Shown here: piece after piece, positions 30,753 to 41,796 of the stretch
Position numbering within the stretch: the stretch's first letter is position 1
Layout of the letters: each line of letters starts with the position of its first letter
Assembly: GCA_960531495.1 (NCBI GenBank)
Contig: OY482855.1
Span: 3,162,001 to 3,226,000, forward strand
Length of the DNA: 64,000 nucleotides
DNA from: Zeus faber
Lineage: Eukaryota; Chordata; Actinopteri; Zeiformes; Zeidae
Direction of reading: 5' to 3'
The notes under the pieces: model-generated
Databases searched by the model: none
What the model saw: the letters and a program-made list of their open reading frames with translations, nothing else
What the model was told of the DNA's origin: nothing
Translations under genes and position numbers: made by a program

Positions 30753-32868
30753 CAGGGGTGTCAAACATACGGCCCGCGGGCCGGATCAGGCCTTTAATCC
30801 GGCCCGTGAGATGATTTTGCAAAGCATAAAATTGAGCTGCAATTTTTCAATGAATGAAACTGCTTTTCTAAATGTGTCCAGTGGGTGTCACAATAGCAAT
30901 TCTGTTAAGCAAGCAAACTGTTTATACTGGGGCTGAACAAGTAGGCTACAGCCAGTCCAGAGCTAGCCTGTCTTTCTGCCTGACCAATTTGAACATTACG
31001 TGCTTTGGCACCCTCATTGCCCCAAAATGTCTCTGTCAAAAAAGAGAAAAGTGGACGCAGAGTGCAGAGTTTTCCAAGAAAAATGGTCATCCTCCTATTT
31101 ATTCACGGAAGTGAATGGGAAAACTGTGTGTTTGGTGTGTTCACAGCATGTTTCAGTGCTGAAAGAATATAACCGTCCTCGCCACTATGAGACTCTTCAT
31201 GGCGACAAATACAACAACTTTCAAGGACAACAGAGAAGAGAGAAGGTGAATGAATTATTGGCGGTTCTGAAGAAACAGCAGTCTGTGTTTACTCGTCGCC
31301 GAGAAATCAGTGATGCTGCAGTGAAAGCCAGCTACATTATAGCTAATAAAATTGCAGTGGCTTCAAAGCCACTTATTGAGGGGGAATTTGTAAAAACATG
31401 CATGCTGAAGGCTGCGGAGATTGTGTGCCCTGAAAAGCGCCAGGCTTTTGCAAATATCAGCCTGACAAGAAATACAGTTGCAGGATTTCTGATCTTTCGG
31501 CGGATACGGACAGCCAATTGAAGTGCAGTTTTAAAGTCATTTATTGCTTTTTCAGTTGCAATTGACGAAAGCACGGACATTACTGATGTTGCGCAACTGG
31601 CAATATTCATCCGCGGAGTTGATGACACTTTGACTGTCACCGAGGAGTTTGTGGAGTTGGTGCCAATGACGGACACCACAACAGCAGCTGATATTTTCAC
31701 CGCACTCGTCAGCGCACTGGACAGGCTCGAAGTGGACTGGTCCCGCGCTGTCAGCCGGGCTACAGATGGTGCGCCCTCAATGGTCGGGAAAAATGCAGGT
31801 GTTGCGACAAAGTTCAGAGAGAAAGTGCAGACTCCAAATGGAGGCATGCCGCAGCCATGAAGCGGTTCAAAGATAAAATAACGGGACTATTGCGGGAGTT
31901 TGAGACACGCTTTCAGATTTTTGGTGAACTGGAGAAAGACTTCAAAGTTTTTTGCTCAACCATTAACCGCAAATGCGCTTGATCTGCCCGTCAACATCCA
32001 ACTTGAAATAATAGACTTGCAGTGTGACTCAGATTTGAAGGGCAAGTTTGCCGCAGCTGGCTTGGACACATTTTATCAGTATCTCTTGCCACGTTACCCC
32101 AACATGACAGCCCTTGCTGCAAAAGTGCTGTGCATGTTTGGAACCACATATCTTTGTGAGCAAGTTTTCTCTGTAATGAGCATCAATAAAACAAAGCTGC
32201 GCTCAAGGCTCACAAACAAGCACTTGAATAACATCCTAAAATTGGCTACCATTCAGGATGTGACACCTGATATAGATGCACTTGTGAAAGCTAAAAGATG
32301 CCAGGGTAACCCCGCTTAAAATGCTGCATGAGATACTGCACCCTGATATAGTTCTGTGAAAATGATTGTCTTCTGTGGAAATTTAAAGAAAATGAATAGT
32401 GTGTGATTTACTGTAATAATGTCAGTCACTTCAGTTAATAAGTTTGGTTTGTTGAAATTGTTCATGCATTGCACAGCTTTTATTTTTCTATCAATAAATA
32501 GTGTAGCCTACAAGGCAGGGAGTAAATCAACCCTCTTGAATAGTTTCTACCTCGGTTTGTATGGTTTGTTGAGTTAGCACAGGATTAATATGTGGAAATG
32601 ACAAATGAGGTATTTGATACATAAGAGAGTTGTTTTATTTATTTATTTTGTATTTTTTTTCAATCCCAGATAGGCTCTGACTTAAAGTTTAATGGCTTTC
32701 TAGATACACTGAGACGAAGTCTAAGTTCTTTTTGGAGTAAAACAAAGAAAACAATCTGAAGTTGTCGTTATTTTTAAGTTTTTATGCCATGATTTTACTG
32801 GTCCGGCCTGCTTGAGAACAGATTTTCCTCCATGTGGCCCCTGAGCTAAAATGAGTTTGACACCCCTG
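30753..32868 (+). mobile_element. hAT transposon with TIRs and 8-bp target duplication
   Basis: The element starts CAGGGGTGTCAAAC and ends with the exact reverse complement GTTTGACACCCCTG. It is flanked by perfect 8-bp direct repeats agttagtt (30745-30752 and 32869-32876), the hAT hallmark. Length is 2116 bases. It sits in the 3' UTR of the LINE at 29080-32985; removing it with one target copy gives a LINE tail collinear with that at about 50280-50450. It carries a degraded transposase (31027-32319). Confidence 0.95.
31027..32319 (+). pseudogene. hAT transposase, BED-finger type (GTF2IRD2-like), internally deleted
   Basis: The start ATG at 31027 gives 'MSLSKKRKVDAECRVFQEKW', then a BED zinc finger (CLVC...HYETLH) and 'FVKTCMLKAAEIVCPEKRQAF'. 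Two one-base shifts near 31475 and 31530 precede 'AIDESTDITDVAQLAIFIRG' (the first catalytic Asp block). 'SRATDGAPSMVGKNAG' lies near 31760. At about 31850 a large part is missing, and the frame resumes with 'RFQIFGELEKDF'. The C-terminal dimerisation region follows ('CEQVFSVMSINKTKLRSRLT', about 32155-32215), ending at TAA 32317-32319. It is the family from which vertebrate GTF2IRD2 took its C-terminus. It would cut and paste DNA, but this copy is dead. Confidence 0.85.
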
Positions 32869-32876
32869 AGTTAGTT

Positions 32877-32985
32877 GGTCAAGTAGAATTTTTTTTCTAG
32901 GTAGCTACTGTGTTCAGTCTAGGACATATTGTGTGAAATCACTGCATATATGTATGTGACGAATAAACCTTTTGAATCTTGAATA
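32877..32985 (+). repeat. LINE 3' UTR end after the hAT insertion
   Basis: 'aggacatattgtgtg', 'actgcatatatgtatg' and the 'ttttgaatcttgaata' tail match the end of the LINE at 50350-50460. Confidence 0.8.
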
Positions 32986-33901
32986 CACTTGGCACTGGGC
33001 ACCCTGAAATCAACCCAAGTGTGGCTTTCCATTACTTTTTCCACCATTTTACATTTGATTTGTGCAACAAGCAAATACAATTTTAGCGATTTGTTCTTTA
33101 ATGTTCTGTATCCCTGATGAACAGATTATATTCTATTCATGTGTGTGTATGTGTGTGTGTATGTGTGTGTGTGTGGTGACTTGGGCTGCTGTAGTTATGC
33201 TGCATATCTGCCATTGTTTCTTTAAGAGAAGAGTTGCAGGAGGATCTCTTTCTCTGTAGCCTCCTCCTCCTTCACCTCCTATCCTCCAACGCTGGAATTC
33301 CACTCTCAAGAGTGTAGCATTTCCTCTGTGCACCTGAAAGAGAGAACGAGGCAAAGAGAAGAAAAAATATAAGAATCAACAGAGGAAAGCAAAGGACTAC
33401 GATGCAATATAATGGAAGTGGCTACCGCTGCCCTGCTTCCCACACAGCATGAAGCATGAAGCATGAGTCAAAGAGGAACTTAACATAATATACATCAACT
33501 TCAGTGTTTTATTTTCTGGGCATAGGACAAGCAGGGGAGTGGGAAGTGGGAACCAACATTATTAACAAGGGGAACTGCAACAGCTAGCTGCCAGCGCTGA
33601 ACAACTTCCCTAAACAACAAAAAAATTTATTAACACAGAAGAGTAAGTAGTTCTGGAAGAGGATTTATGAGAACGAAGAACACCATCTGATTAAAAAAAA
33701 AAAAAAAAAGAACTGTGAAGGAACTGTGGTTTTTTTTTGGTTTTGTTTTCTTTAGAGTGTGTGTCAACAATGGGTTGACATGCACAAACTCTCACACATC
33801 GAGGTTTTGGGTTAAACTAAATTGAAAAACGGCCAACACGCCTCAGAGGCAGGCAGAAGAGGAGGCTTGCAGTACAGAAAATAAGTCCTCTTGTTTGGAG
33901 G
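32986..33901 (+). other. Upstream region of the ITPRIPL2-like gene
   Basis: Contains an interrupted (GT)n at 33140-33176 and A/T-rich runs (A17 near 33693). No core promoter could be fixed. The bases just before the ATG at 33902 (gaggATGA) are a reasonable start context with G at -3 ('ggaggATG'). Confidence 0.4.
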
Positions 33902-34101
33902 ATGAAGGTATACACACTCAACCTCTGGGTGTTCTGGCCTCTCCTCACGTTCGTGCTGGTCATGTTAGCGCTTCTTCTCCACGTCGCTCACCGACTGAGC
34001 TCTGAGCCGCAGTCAGACACCACGGCCCTGATGGAAACTCTATTGCTACCCGCACTTCTGAAACTTCTCCTGGCCATCCCGACGTGCGCACTCTTTGTCA
34101 G
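33902..34101 (+). pseudogene. itpripl2: ITPRIPL2-like gene, exon 1
   Basis: Starts 'MKVYTLNLWVFWPLLTFVLV', closely matching the N-terminus of vertebrate ITPRIPL2 (inositol trisphosphate receptor-interacting protein-like 2; the human protein begins with a very similar YTLNLRVFWPL). Residues 8-27 and about 48-66 are hydrophobic, fitting a membrane-anchored protein. The exon ends ...TTTGTCAG|GTAATT, a consensus donor, after two bases of the next codon. The human gene has its coding region in one exon as I recall, so introns here are notable. Downstream exons are broken, so I call the locus a probable pseudogene. Confidence 0.75.
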
Positions 34102-35593
34102 GTAATTTAATTGAAACCCTATTCACCCCCTTTACTGACGCAAGAAAGGAAGTGAGCTGGCTGCCTATTTTTTGTCTTCTCGTTTCTGGTTGACAGCTGC
34201 TGACTGTTTGTAAACCAGCTAGTTTTGTGATTTCACAAGCCGGAATGAAAATAACAAAGACGTACGAGAACCTCATTGGTGGAGCGAATTAGTATCCTAA
34301 TTAGTATTAGTTATCCTAACAATAGCTAGTTTATTTATATTTTTATATTATCGCTCCTGGTCCCACTGATACTTAGTTACATAATTTTGTTAATTGTTAT
34401 TCTTTTTTTCCCATATTTTGTATTTACTATATAAAGCAGGGGTTCTCACAATTTTTTCCAACCAAGGAAAATATATGAGAGAAAATATACGGAGGACACC
34501 CTCACGTATGTCCCTAAAAAATGATTTGATATTACGCCTATTTCTTACACTTCTACATAGATTATGTGGAAAGACAAACCCAACAACAAACCCGTGTCAT
34601 TGCACGGACCCCACTTTGAGAATCACTGCGTTAAAGCAGAGGCACATCCGCCCTATTCTATGGAATTATCAAATACCACATATGCAAAATTAGGCAGCTT
34701 TGACAGAAATACTTTTCCCCTCTGGGCTTGCATATGTACGTCCTTCCATTCCCTTAAATCACGTTATTTAGCAGACGCTTTTGTCCAAAGCAAATTACAT
34801 TTTGTCAGTAGTATCAAACCACTTTATGTCACAGTCACAGCCAGCTCAACCTTCTCTAGGAATAAAAAGCATGAGTAGATTTTTGATTTTCAGGAAAGCA
34901 AGAAGGGAGAACTAGAACGAGTGCTTCATGTACTGGCACAAACTAAATGTAGTGATGACTCATGTTATGCTTCCTCTGGCTAACCTATTGATCTACAAGT
35001 CATCTATAGGTCAACTGGTTTATTCAATAATTATGGAAAACATTTGTCATTTTATGCAATCTCTACGTACAGGGACTCCTCACTTAAAGGCCTGACTGTT
35101 TAACGACCATTCAGACTTACGACCAGCTCTCCGACCATTTGGCGTATTGTAGGCAGTCAGGAATCAGGGCGATGATAACTTCCGGATTGGCCTACAAAAA
35201 TACGTCATCCCACCAGCACTCCATAATGTATATGGTCGGGGGTGCTGAACACTTAAGCAGAAAACAGAACTTTAAAAAACATCATTGTAAGCCAGGGAAA
35301 AACCTGTACAACAGAGTGATGCACTACAAAGTGTCAATAACAGGCAGAAGTTGTTAAGAAACAAAATACAGTACAGAAAGAAAAAAAATACCAGTACCAA
35401 CATTAGAAGGTAGATTCAAGATTCAAAATTCAATAGGTTTATTCATATCCAGGTTTTAAACGCGGGTAAACCTGATAAAAATGGGCGATTTGCACCCCTT
35501 ACACACTAGACGCACGGGCGCAGGTGCTTGTACATGCGCACTGTTTCGCTTCACTTCCGCTCCCATGTTAAAGAATGCCGCGGTTCCAACCGG

Positions 35594-35638
<45 letters not shown>

Positions 35639-35702
35639 CAATCAATTAAGACCATGCTTACTTCCCTTTTTTATTATACTGATATCACTGTATCAATTTA
35701 AG
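34102..35702 (+). other. First intron of the ITPRIPL2-like gene
   Basis: Contains a SINE-like scrap 'cagacgcttttgtccaaagc' (34770-34790), an element end 'ggactcctcacttaaagg' (35073) like that at 10395, and a pure (GT)n of about 43 bases at 35594-35637. Confidence 0.5.
35594..35637. repeat. GT microsatellite
   Basis: Uninterrupted GT dinucleotide run within an intron of the ITPRIPL2-like gene. Confidence 0.95.
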
Positions 35703-35757
35703 GTACTACAAAATCAAAATAGAGGACCAAGCCGAAGGCTCCAAGAGTGTGGAACAG
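35703..35757 (+). pseudogene. itpripl2: Candidate small exon of the ITPRIPL2-like gene
   Basis: A 55-base stretch is bounded by 'atttaAG' and 'GTatct'. Joined to exon 1 it keeps the frame (AG+G = Arg) and encodes 'YYKIKIEDQAEGSKSVEQ', a charged sequence suited to the juxtamembrane region. It ends at a codon boundary. The L1 insertion begins within a few bases of its donor. Support is splice signals and phase only; the human protein has a longer segment at this position. Confidence 0.4.
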
Positions 35758-35982
35758 GTATCTCCATTCTAACTATCTCCGGCTAACAGACAATGGTGTC
35801 TGTTAGCCGCTCTATGTTATCAGATGAGCGTCTTTTACTAATAAATCCCACCTGATCAGGATGTATAAGAGATGTAATCACTTTCTCAATTCTATTAACC
35901 AGTACCTCCAATAAAATTGTACAATCTGTTGAAATCAAACTGATCAGTCTGACGCTCTTACAGTCAAATGGATCCTTAACAT

Positions 35983-36060
35983 TTCAAGATTCAAGATTCA
36001 AGATTTTTATTTGTCACATACATATACATACTTCCATACATATATGCAGTGAAATGTAAT
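35983..36060 (-). repeat. LINE tail fragment with (attcaag)n
   Basis: 'attcaagattcaagattcaag' followed by 'tatttgtcacatacatatac' is the reverse complement of the LINE tail seen at 50390-50460. It sits inside L1 RT sequence. Confidence 0.75.
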
Positions 36061-36556
36061 AATAACATTCTTAAGAATAAGGGTAAGAATTGCTTGGGAT
36101 AAAGAAGAAGGCAATTTTCCTTCTCTAAAAGCTTCCTTGAACATCTGCGCCATTAGTTGCATGAGTTCAGTCACACAGCATTTAAAGAATTCTGCTGTAA
36201 AACCATCCTGGCCAGGTGATTTACCAGAAGGTAATGTCTTTATTACATTAAAGTACACTATCAAGATAGTCTTGGTGTTCCTCATTTAGACTGGGAAGGT
36301 TCAAATCATCAAGAAAAGAGGTTATCAGTTGTGGAGCATTCTGATATATGAAGATCCATATGAAACCTCCTAAGTGTATCATTAATATCCTTTGGATTGG
36401 TCACCGTATTCCCTCCCTACGACCGTATTGCAGGAATTGCTGAACTAGATTGTTTCTGGTTGATATATCCAGTTAAAAAATTCCCTTCCTCATCCCCAGA
36501 TTCAAAGCAAGTTTGTCGTGCCCGAAACAAAATAAACTCCTCCTCTTTGGAGAGTA

Positions 36557-37172
36557 CAGTGTTACTTTGACTTACGAGTTTAATTCGTCCCGTGACAGAG
36601 TATCAATCTGCTCATATAGCAAATCTAATTTCCGCCATTGAAATTAATTGAAATTGACATGCCATTAATCCGTTCCAGCCCCCAAAAAACCACCCCAATT
36701 TTTTTTGATACGTGTTTTTAAATTAGAAAAATGTATTTTTAAATAACAAATATTGTATAAAAACATAATTAAACATAATAAAAGAGAATGTAAAGAAATA
36801 AAGTGGCTTTTTTTCTATGATTTCATGCTTTAATTAAATCGACATCAGCCGCTTCTTCTTCTCAGCACTTACTTTCTGCGGACCCATGGTTAGAATTTTT
36901 TTCTTTTGGCAAAATAACTGCAGAAAAAGCACAAAACGCGAGCACAAAAGACAAGAAATGCTTCCACAGTCAGGTAACCACGTGAAGTGAACGAGTGAGA
37001 TGCGGGATGCTGGCCGGATTCGCTCGCCACGCCAACTAGCGGCGGTGTACCTGAAGCTCGCTCCTCGTAACTCACATTTTTGCTCGCAAATCAATACAAA
37101 AAATTGACGGAACGACGGTTCGTAACTCGGAAAACTCGTATGTTAGTGCACTCCTAAATCAAAGTACCACTG
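36557..37172 (-). mobile_element. Tigger-like DNA transposon, internally deleted
   Basis: Ends CAGTGTTACTTTGA and TCAAAGTACCACTG are inverted repeats (13 of 14 match), flanked by TA at 36555-36556 and 37173-37174, the mariner/pogo target duplication. On the minus strand, about 36890 downward, 'MGPQKVSAEKKKRLMSI' matches the start of Tigger/jerky-type transposases, and the frame then ends. So only the first few codons of transposase remain in a 616-base element. It is inserted in the L1. Confidence 0.85.
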
Positions 37173-38371
37173 TATAGAGTTATACTCATAGGGTTAGAGT
37201 TGTGTTAATTTCCTTAATTTCCTTAGAAGGAGACGTATTCCCCCTCAAATTTATCTGTGCTATTTCTACCTTCTTCTCTAGGTGGGTGAACAACAGTGTA
37301 TTTAGCTTTTTCCTGTATGGTGCATATTGAATGATATAGCCCCCTGAGAAAAGCCAACAGTAGAAAAATGACATGCAATTTGGAGACAGACAGACAGACA
37401 CATGTAGTGTTTCCCTGAGCAGCACAACACATAATGAAGCACATTTGCCTGAACTCTTTTGTCCAGCACAGGTAAGTTAAGATACGTTTCATTTAGAGTG
37501 ATTTAAATGTTTATTTAATACAACAGACAATTAATACTATTATTTAATTATAGAACCTAGAATCGCGAACTTCATGCCTCCCAGGCAATACTAGCAGAGG
37601 GTGCTGTATGGTAGGCACATTGATTTCCATGTAGTTTTTAATTTGTGCCCCAAGTTCTTCTTTGAATACAGGGTCCTGTAGGAGAGAGGAGTTGAATCTC
37701 CATGAAGGTGATCTAGTTGTTTCACAGTATGGTAATAAGTCCGATGCAACATGAGCTTGGTCAGGGATCGGAGTGTTCCCAATTGAGCAGGAAAAAACAG
37801 CCGGAAATAGAGAACTGGAGATAAGAAATAGGTAATTGAATAGCAGGTGTAGCCCCTGCCTGTGGGATTCAACATATTCAAAACATCTATAAGCCCCAAA
37901 TAATGACATAAACCCTTCAGTGTGAGAACTGATTTAGTTGTTTAGTTAGTTTACTCCATCGAGGTCCACAGTGATATTAAAATATCCACAAAGAATAATG
38001 GGGAAGTCCCCACTCTCAAATAATTTAATCACAAGGTCTATAAAGAAGACAGGGTTATCACCATTTGGGGCATAAATATAAGCCAGTATCACTGACTGTC
38101 CCTGAATTTCTGACATCACAATGATACTTTCTCCATCAGAAATGTCCTTAAGACATTTCAATTGCATGTTGGATAATTAAACTAGCAACCCCTTTGCTTT
38201 GACTACAACCAGCACTTGAGTCTCTTTAAAAAGACCATCAAATTTCTTAGATTTTATGCTGCAGAGTATCTTCTTTCTCTTGATAGGGCTTCCCAGGCTG
38301 TTTACATTCCACGTAGTGTAACATAATTTATTACTACTAGCCATTACAGGCAAGGGTTATCTGAAAATATG

Positions 38372-38626
38372 TTAACCTGGCTACCTTGACTATACTCCAA
38401 ATGGCCCATGCCATTTGTAACATGCCATGAAAGTAACATAAAATTGTTTTCACTGTATCCGTTTTAGTTTTATCAAACGCTAACACTCTAACATGGCACA
38501 TAAACAAAAAGCTTAACACTAAACACTTATGGTCCATGACCTGTTGCTCAAATGGTGCACTTCAGTCTGCATCCAGGTGACATATCCCACATTACATTCA
38601 ACACAAATCAGTCCAATAAGTCAAGA
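38372..38626 (-). repeat. Inverted repeat arm A (255 bases)
   Basis: This stretch, just upstream of the L1 ORF2 start, is matched in reverse complement by 42292-42546. Both arms are 255 bases with, as far as I compared, a single difference ('gtaac' versus 'gtagc' near 38435). The arms lie in successive introns of the ITPRIPL2-like gene. Confidence 0.9.
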
Positions 38627-39437
38627 AAACTGATGCACAAGCAAATGGATCCCTACTACTCTGTTTTAGTTGTTATTATAAGAAAAGATGAAAAAAAAAA
38701 ATAATAGGAGGGTGGCTCATTGACGTTGAGGTCCAGAAAAACTGAAGACTTTAGCTCTATGATAAAGGGAAAGCAAGGTGAGAATAAAAACTTTATTCTA
38801 TTTTTTTAAGAAAAACAAGTGCTATGCTTCCAAGGATCCATGTCTCTCTTTACCGGCAGAGATTAATGCCAAGAGATCTGCCAGCAAGTAATTGAGAAAG
38901 GCAATAGTATTAATTCTCTCCTTCCCCTCGCGTATTCCTACAAATCCCAGGTTATTCCATCCTGCTCTGTCCTCTGCCTGAGCTAGTCAGTCCTCCAGTA
39001 CAGCCAGCTGGGATTTTGGAGCCAGGGAGTTCTTCTTTAGCCGGACTTCAGCTTCCTGATTATCGCATCCCTACTCTCCTTTCTACCTCTGCCATTTGAT
39101 TTTCTTTTCTCTATAAGAATTTAAAACAGCGTTGTGTTGCATATCTCAGATGAGGGGGTCACTTGTGTGCACATCTTCATCACTAATGGTTGCTAGTGCA
39201 TGGGCTGTGCTCAACTTCCTAATTTTTTGCGCTTCCGTTGTCACATTCTTTTGTAAGTCTGCCATTCTTCACTTTTATAAAAGTAGGTTGTAAGCAGTGG
39301 AGGATGTAATTGACTAATTTGAAAATAGCACAAAGAAGTATATTTACTGTGTGTCAGTCACCCGGAGCCAAGTTTCAGGCAGCCATCTTAGTCCCATCAA
39401 GTTAATTTGGGAAATTGGTTTCAGGACTTCACAGTGT

Positions 39438-40016
39438 TTACTGGGGAGTTGCACATGGTGAGGGGGGGGCTGGCCATCTCCTGTAGTCCACTACCATCTC
39501 AACTGTCTTCAGAGCATTGAGCTCCAGGTTGTTCTGGCTGCACCCGGAAGCCAGGTGGTCCACATCCCATCTGTAGCCAGACTCGTCACCCTCAGAGAGG
39601 AGTCCGATGAGGGTGGTGTCGTCTGCAAACTTCAGGAGCTTGACAGATTTGTGTCTGGAGGTGCAGCCATCGGTGTACAGTGAGAGGAGCAGCGGGGAGA
39701 GGAGGCCTTGTGGGGCACTGGTGCTGATCAGGGGGTCCGAGACAGGCTTTGTTAGGAAGTCAGTGATCCACCTGCAGGTGTAATCGGGCATGCTCAGCTG
39801 GAGGAGCTTGTCCTGGAGAAGAGCTAGGCTGATTGTGTTGAATGCGGTGCTGAAGTCCATAAACAGGATCCTGGCGTAGGTGCCAGGAGAGTCCAACTGA
39901 TGGAGGATGTAGTGTAGAGCCAAGTTGACTGCGTCGTCTACAGACCTGTTTGCTCTGTAGGTGACCTGCAGTGAGTCCAGCAGGGTGTTGTTAATGGACT
40001 TGAGGTGACGTAGCAC
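39438..40016 (-). pseudogene. LINE RT fragment, L2/Rex type
   Basis: An open 192-codon minus-strand frame: 'VTYRANRSVDDAVNLALHYI', 'ILFMDFSTAFNTISLALLQDK' (first catalytic Asp), 'SAPQGLLSPLLLSLYTDGCT', 'LLKFADDTTLIGLLSEGDES' (F-A-D-D motif) and 'NNLELNALKTVEMVVDYRR'. These are motifs 1-6 of a jockey-group non-LTR RT. It is truncated at both sides. The unbroken frame suggests a younger copy than the other LINEs here. It differs from the LINE at 29080 and 49160. Confidence 0.9.
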
Positions 40017-41661
40017 AAGGGGTGACGTGGCTCATCCAAAAATATTCTGCTTACCGGGTTTGCGTGGCCGCACACCAACAGGAACCGGTTCACATGAGTG
40101 TTCGTAGCAAGGCTTGGTGTGTGTGAGGATTTTATAGTGGTTACACATTAACTTAGACACAATTTCAGTCCAATTCTAGTCCTAAGGGGCAAAGGTTTGT
40201 AGAATGCAACTGAACCTTCCCGAGTCAATAGGCTGCCATTTGGCAGGATTCTCCCATTGACCTGTCACAGCGGGTGTCTGGCCGGGGTGTGATTGTAGAA
40301 CAACAGGAGGTTCTGAACATATCTGTTATCTTCACTTGGCACTGATTGGCCATTGTCTTACTCTCCGGTGTCTGCTGGCTCAACATCATTCGTAGACATC
40401 ACAAGACTCCGATGAAGGGGAGTGGATTTGTTTGCTCGTATAGGGCCCTCGTCACAGTGTATATATGCAGGAAATTGAAAAAAGTACCATCTATCCAGTG
40501 GTTGGTTTGTAAGTGCACTTTCTCACATATTAATCAGTTTGCCTTATCCGAATCAGAGTGAAATGTATACTTTTGATTTGTTTCCGGTTTCAAAAATTCT
40601 GAATTCTAATGTACTCACAAAATACTTTCATTTATTGATCCGAAATATAGCGGGGGAAGTATAAACCAACCTTTTGCGAGCGCGCACAGAAATCACGGCG
40701 CGTTTGGTTCACTTCCCGCAATTGGGTTGAATCAGGGTCGAATTGTGTTCTCACCGCAATCAAACCCCACACTAGGGTTCACTTGGAAGCATTCCGAGAC
40801 CACCTCTCGATTCTCTACTCAAACACACCAGGGTTCGATTCAAACAGACTAAATGCGCCCTGAAAGAAATGTGCGGTGTATGACTTAATGCAACAAACAA
40901 ATGCAATGCAAGGAACAAATAAAATGTCCTGTCAGTAAATCTTTAAAATAAATAAAATACATGATTTTCTTTTGCCATGAATTGACTGGCCTGCAATGTT
41001 AACATAACTCTTCAGCTAGCTCACAGAAACTTCAACCATGTTATTAAAAATAGCTAGAGATTTTTTTGAAACTGTTCACAATTTCAACTGTCAATAACAA
41101 ATTTCTGGCCCAAACTCTTCCTGAAACGCAAATCAAACCAATCTGGATTGCGAGGTCATTTGTCATTGATCAGGTGCTTCTGTAAAAATGTTATCAGTCT
41201 TGATGCCGTGCCTCAGTGGACGTGTTTGACAGATGTCTCAGAGCCCCGGATTCAAACACAACACATTAATCACACACATCATTGAGTCTGTATCAAATTA
41301 CATACAATCCAGGACATTCCTTTTTTTTAAGCAACTTAAATAACTGTCTTAAATTGCTCTTGTGATTGATAGTTGTGATTGGAGTTGAAGTGGTAATTGG
41401 TACAAGTCATCAGACAGTCAGGTGATATGCATGACTTTGGGTCCCGAATTAATTTATGCTATGAGATGCATTTAACTTGACACCCTGCAAAAAAGGAAAG
41501 GGTTAGGTTTAGGGGTTGGGGGTTCAAATGAAGGCTGGCCTTCATTTCAACCCCAAATAAACCTCTGGATCTGATTAAATGGTACCTCTAGTAAGTGTTT
41601 CGTACATGTAAGTATTGCTCAGGTTCCTACATTGTTTAAACATGTTTTTGGTCATTGCCAG
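40017..41661 (+). other. ITPRIPL2 intron remainder
   Basis: AT-rich and non-coding. The stretch near 40740-40860 has a Tc1-or-hAT-like flavour ('gggttcgattcaaacagac', 'agggttcacttgg') but no clear ends. I see no exon. Confidence 0.4.
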
Positions 41662-41796
41662 GTACTGCTCCACCCATCCCGGAGCGGCCGGCAAAAGTGC
41701 TGTTGCTGGCCAAACTCATCGGGGACCTGGTGAGAGCTGGACGCACCGACGTGCCCCCAGAATCATCCCTCGCATTTCGGGGTGACTTCTTACAGG
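41662..41796 (+). pseudogene. itpripl2: ITPRIPL2-like gene, middle exon
   Basis: Encodes 'AKVLLLAKLIGDLVRAGRTD' and continues to 'SLAFRGDFLQ', then the donor CAG|GTATGTG. In vertebrate ITPRIPL2 the matching region reads through to VGSAYEQHK without a break; here that continuation is the next exon. 'FRGDF.QVGSAYE.HK' is the conserved start of the Mab-21-like fold. Using AG at 41660-41661 leaves a phase mismatch with the upstream pieces, while AG at 41683-41684 gives phase zero and would fit the candidate exon at 35703-35757. Confidence 0.75.

Larger units (their letters stand above)
35760..39400 (-). mobile_element. L1 LINE in an ITPRIPL2 intron, with nested insertions
   Basis: Reading down the minus strand there is an ORF1-like segment (about 39100-38830, 'LAVLED...LAQAEDRAGWNNLGFVGIREG'). 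ORF2 starts at ATG 38344 ('MASSNKLCYTTWNVNSLGSP') with the endonuclease ('VILAYIYAPNGDNPVFFIDL', about 38090) and 'SPSWRFNSSLLQDPVF' (about 37700). RT begins with 'GKSPGQDGFTAEFFK' (about 36220) and continues as 'VRLISLISTDCTILLEVLVNR' (about 35950). The catalytic core and 3' end are missing. Insertions: a Tigger-like element at 36557-37172 and a short LINE tail at 35983-36060. Decayed. Confidence 0.8.
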
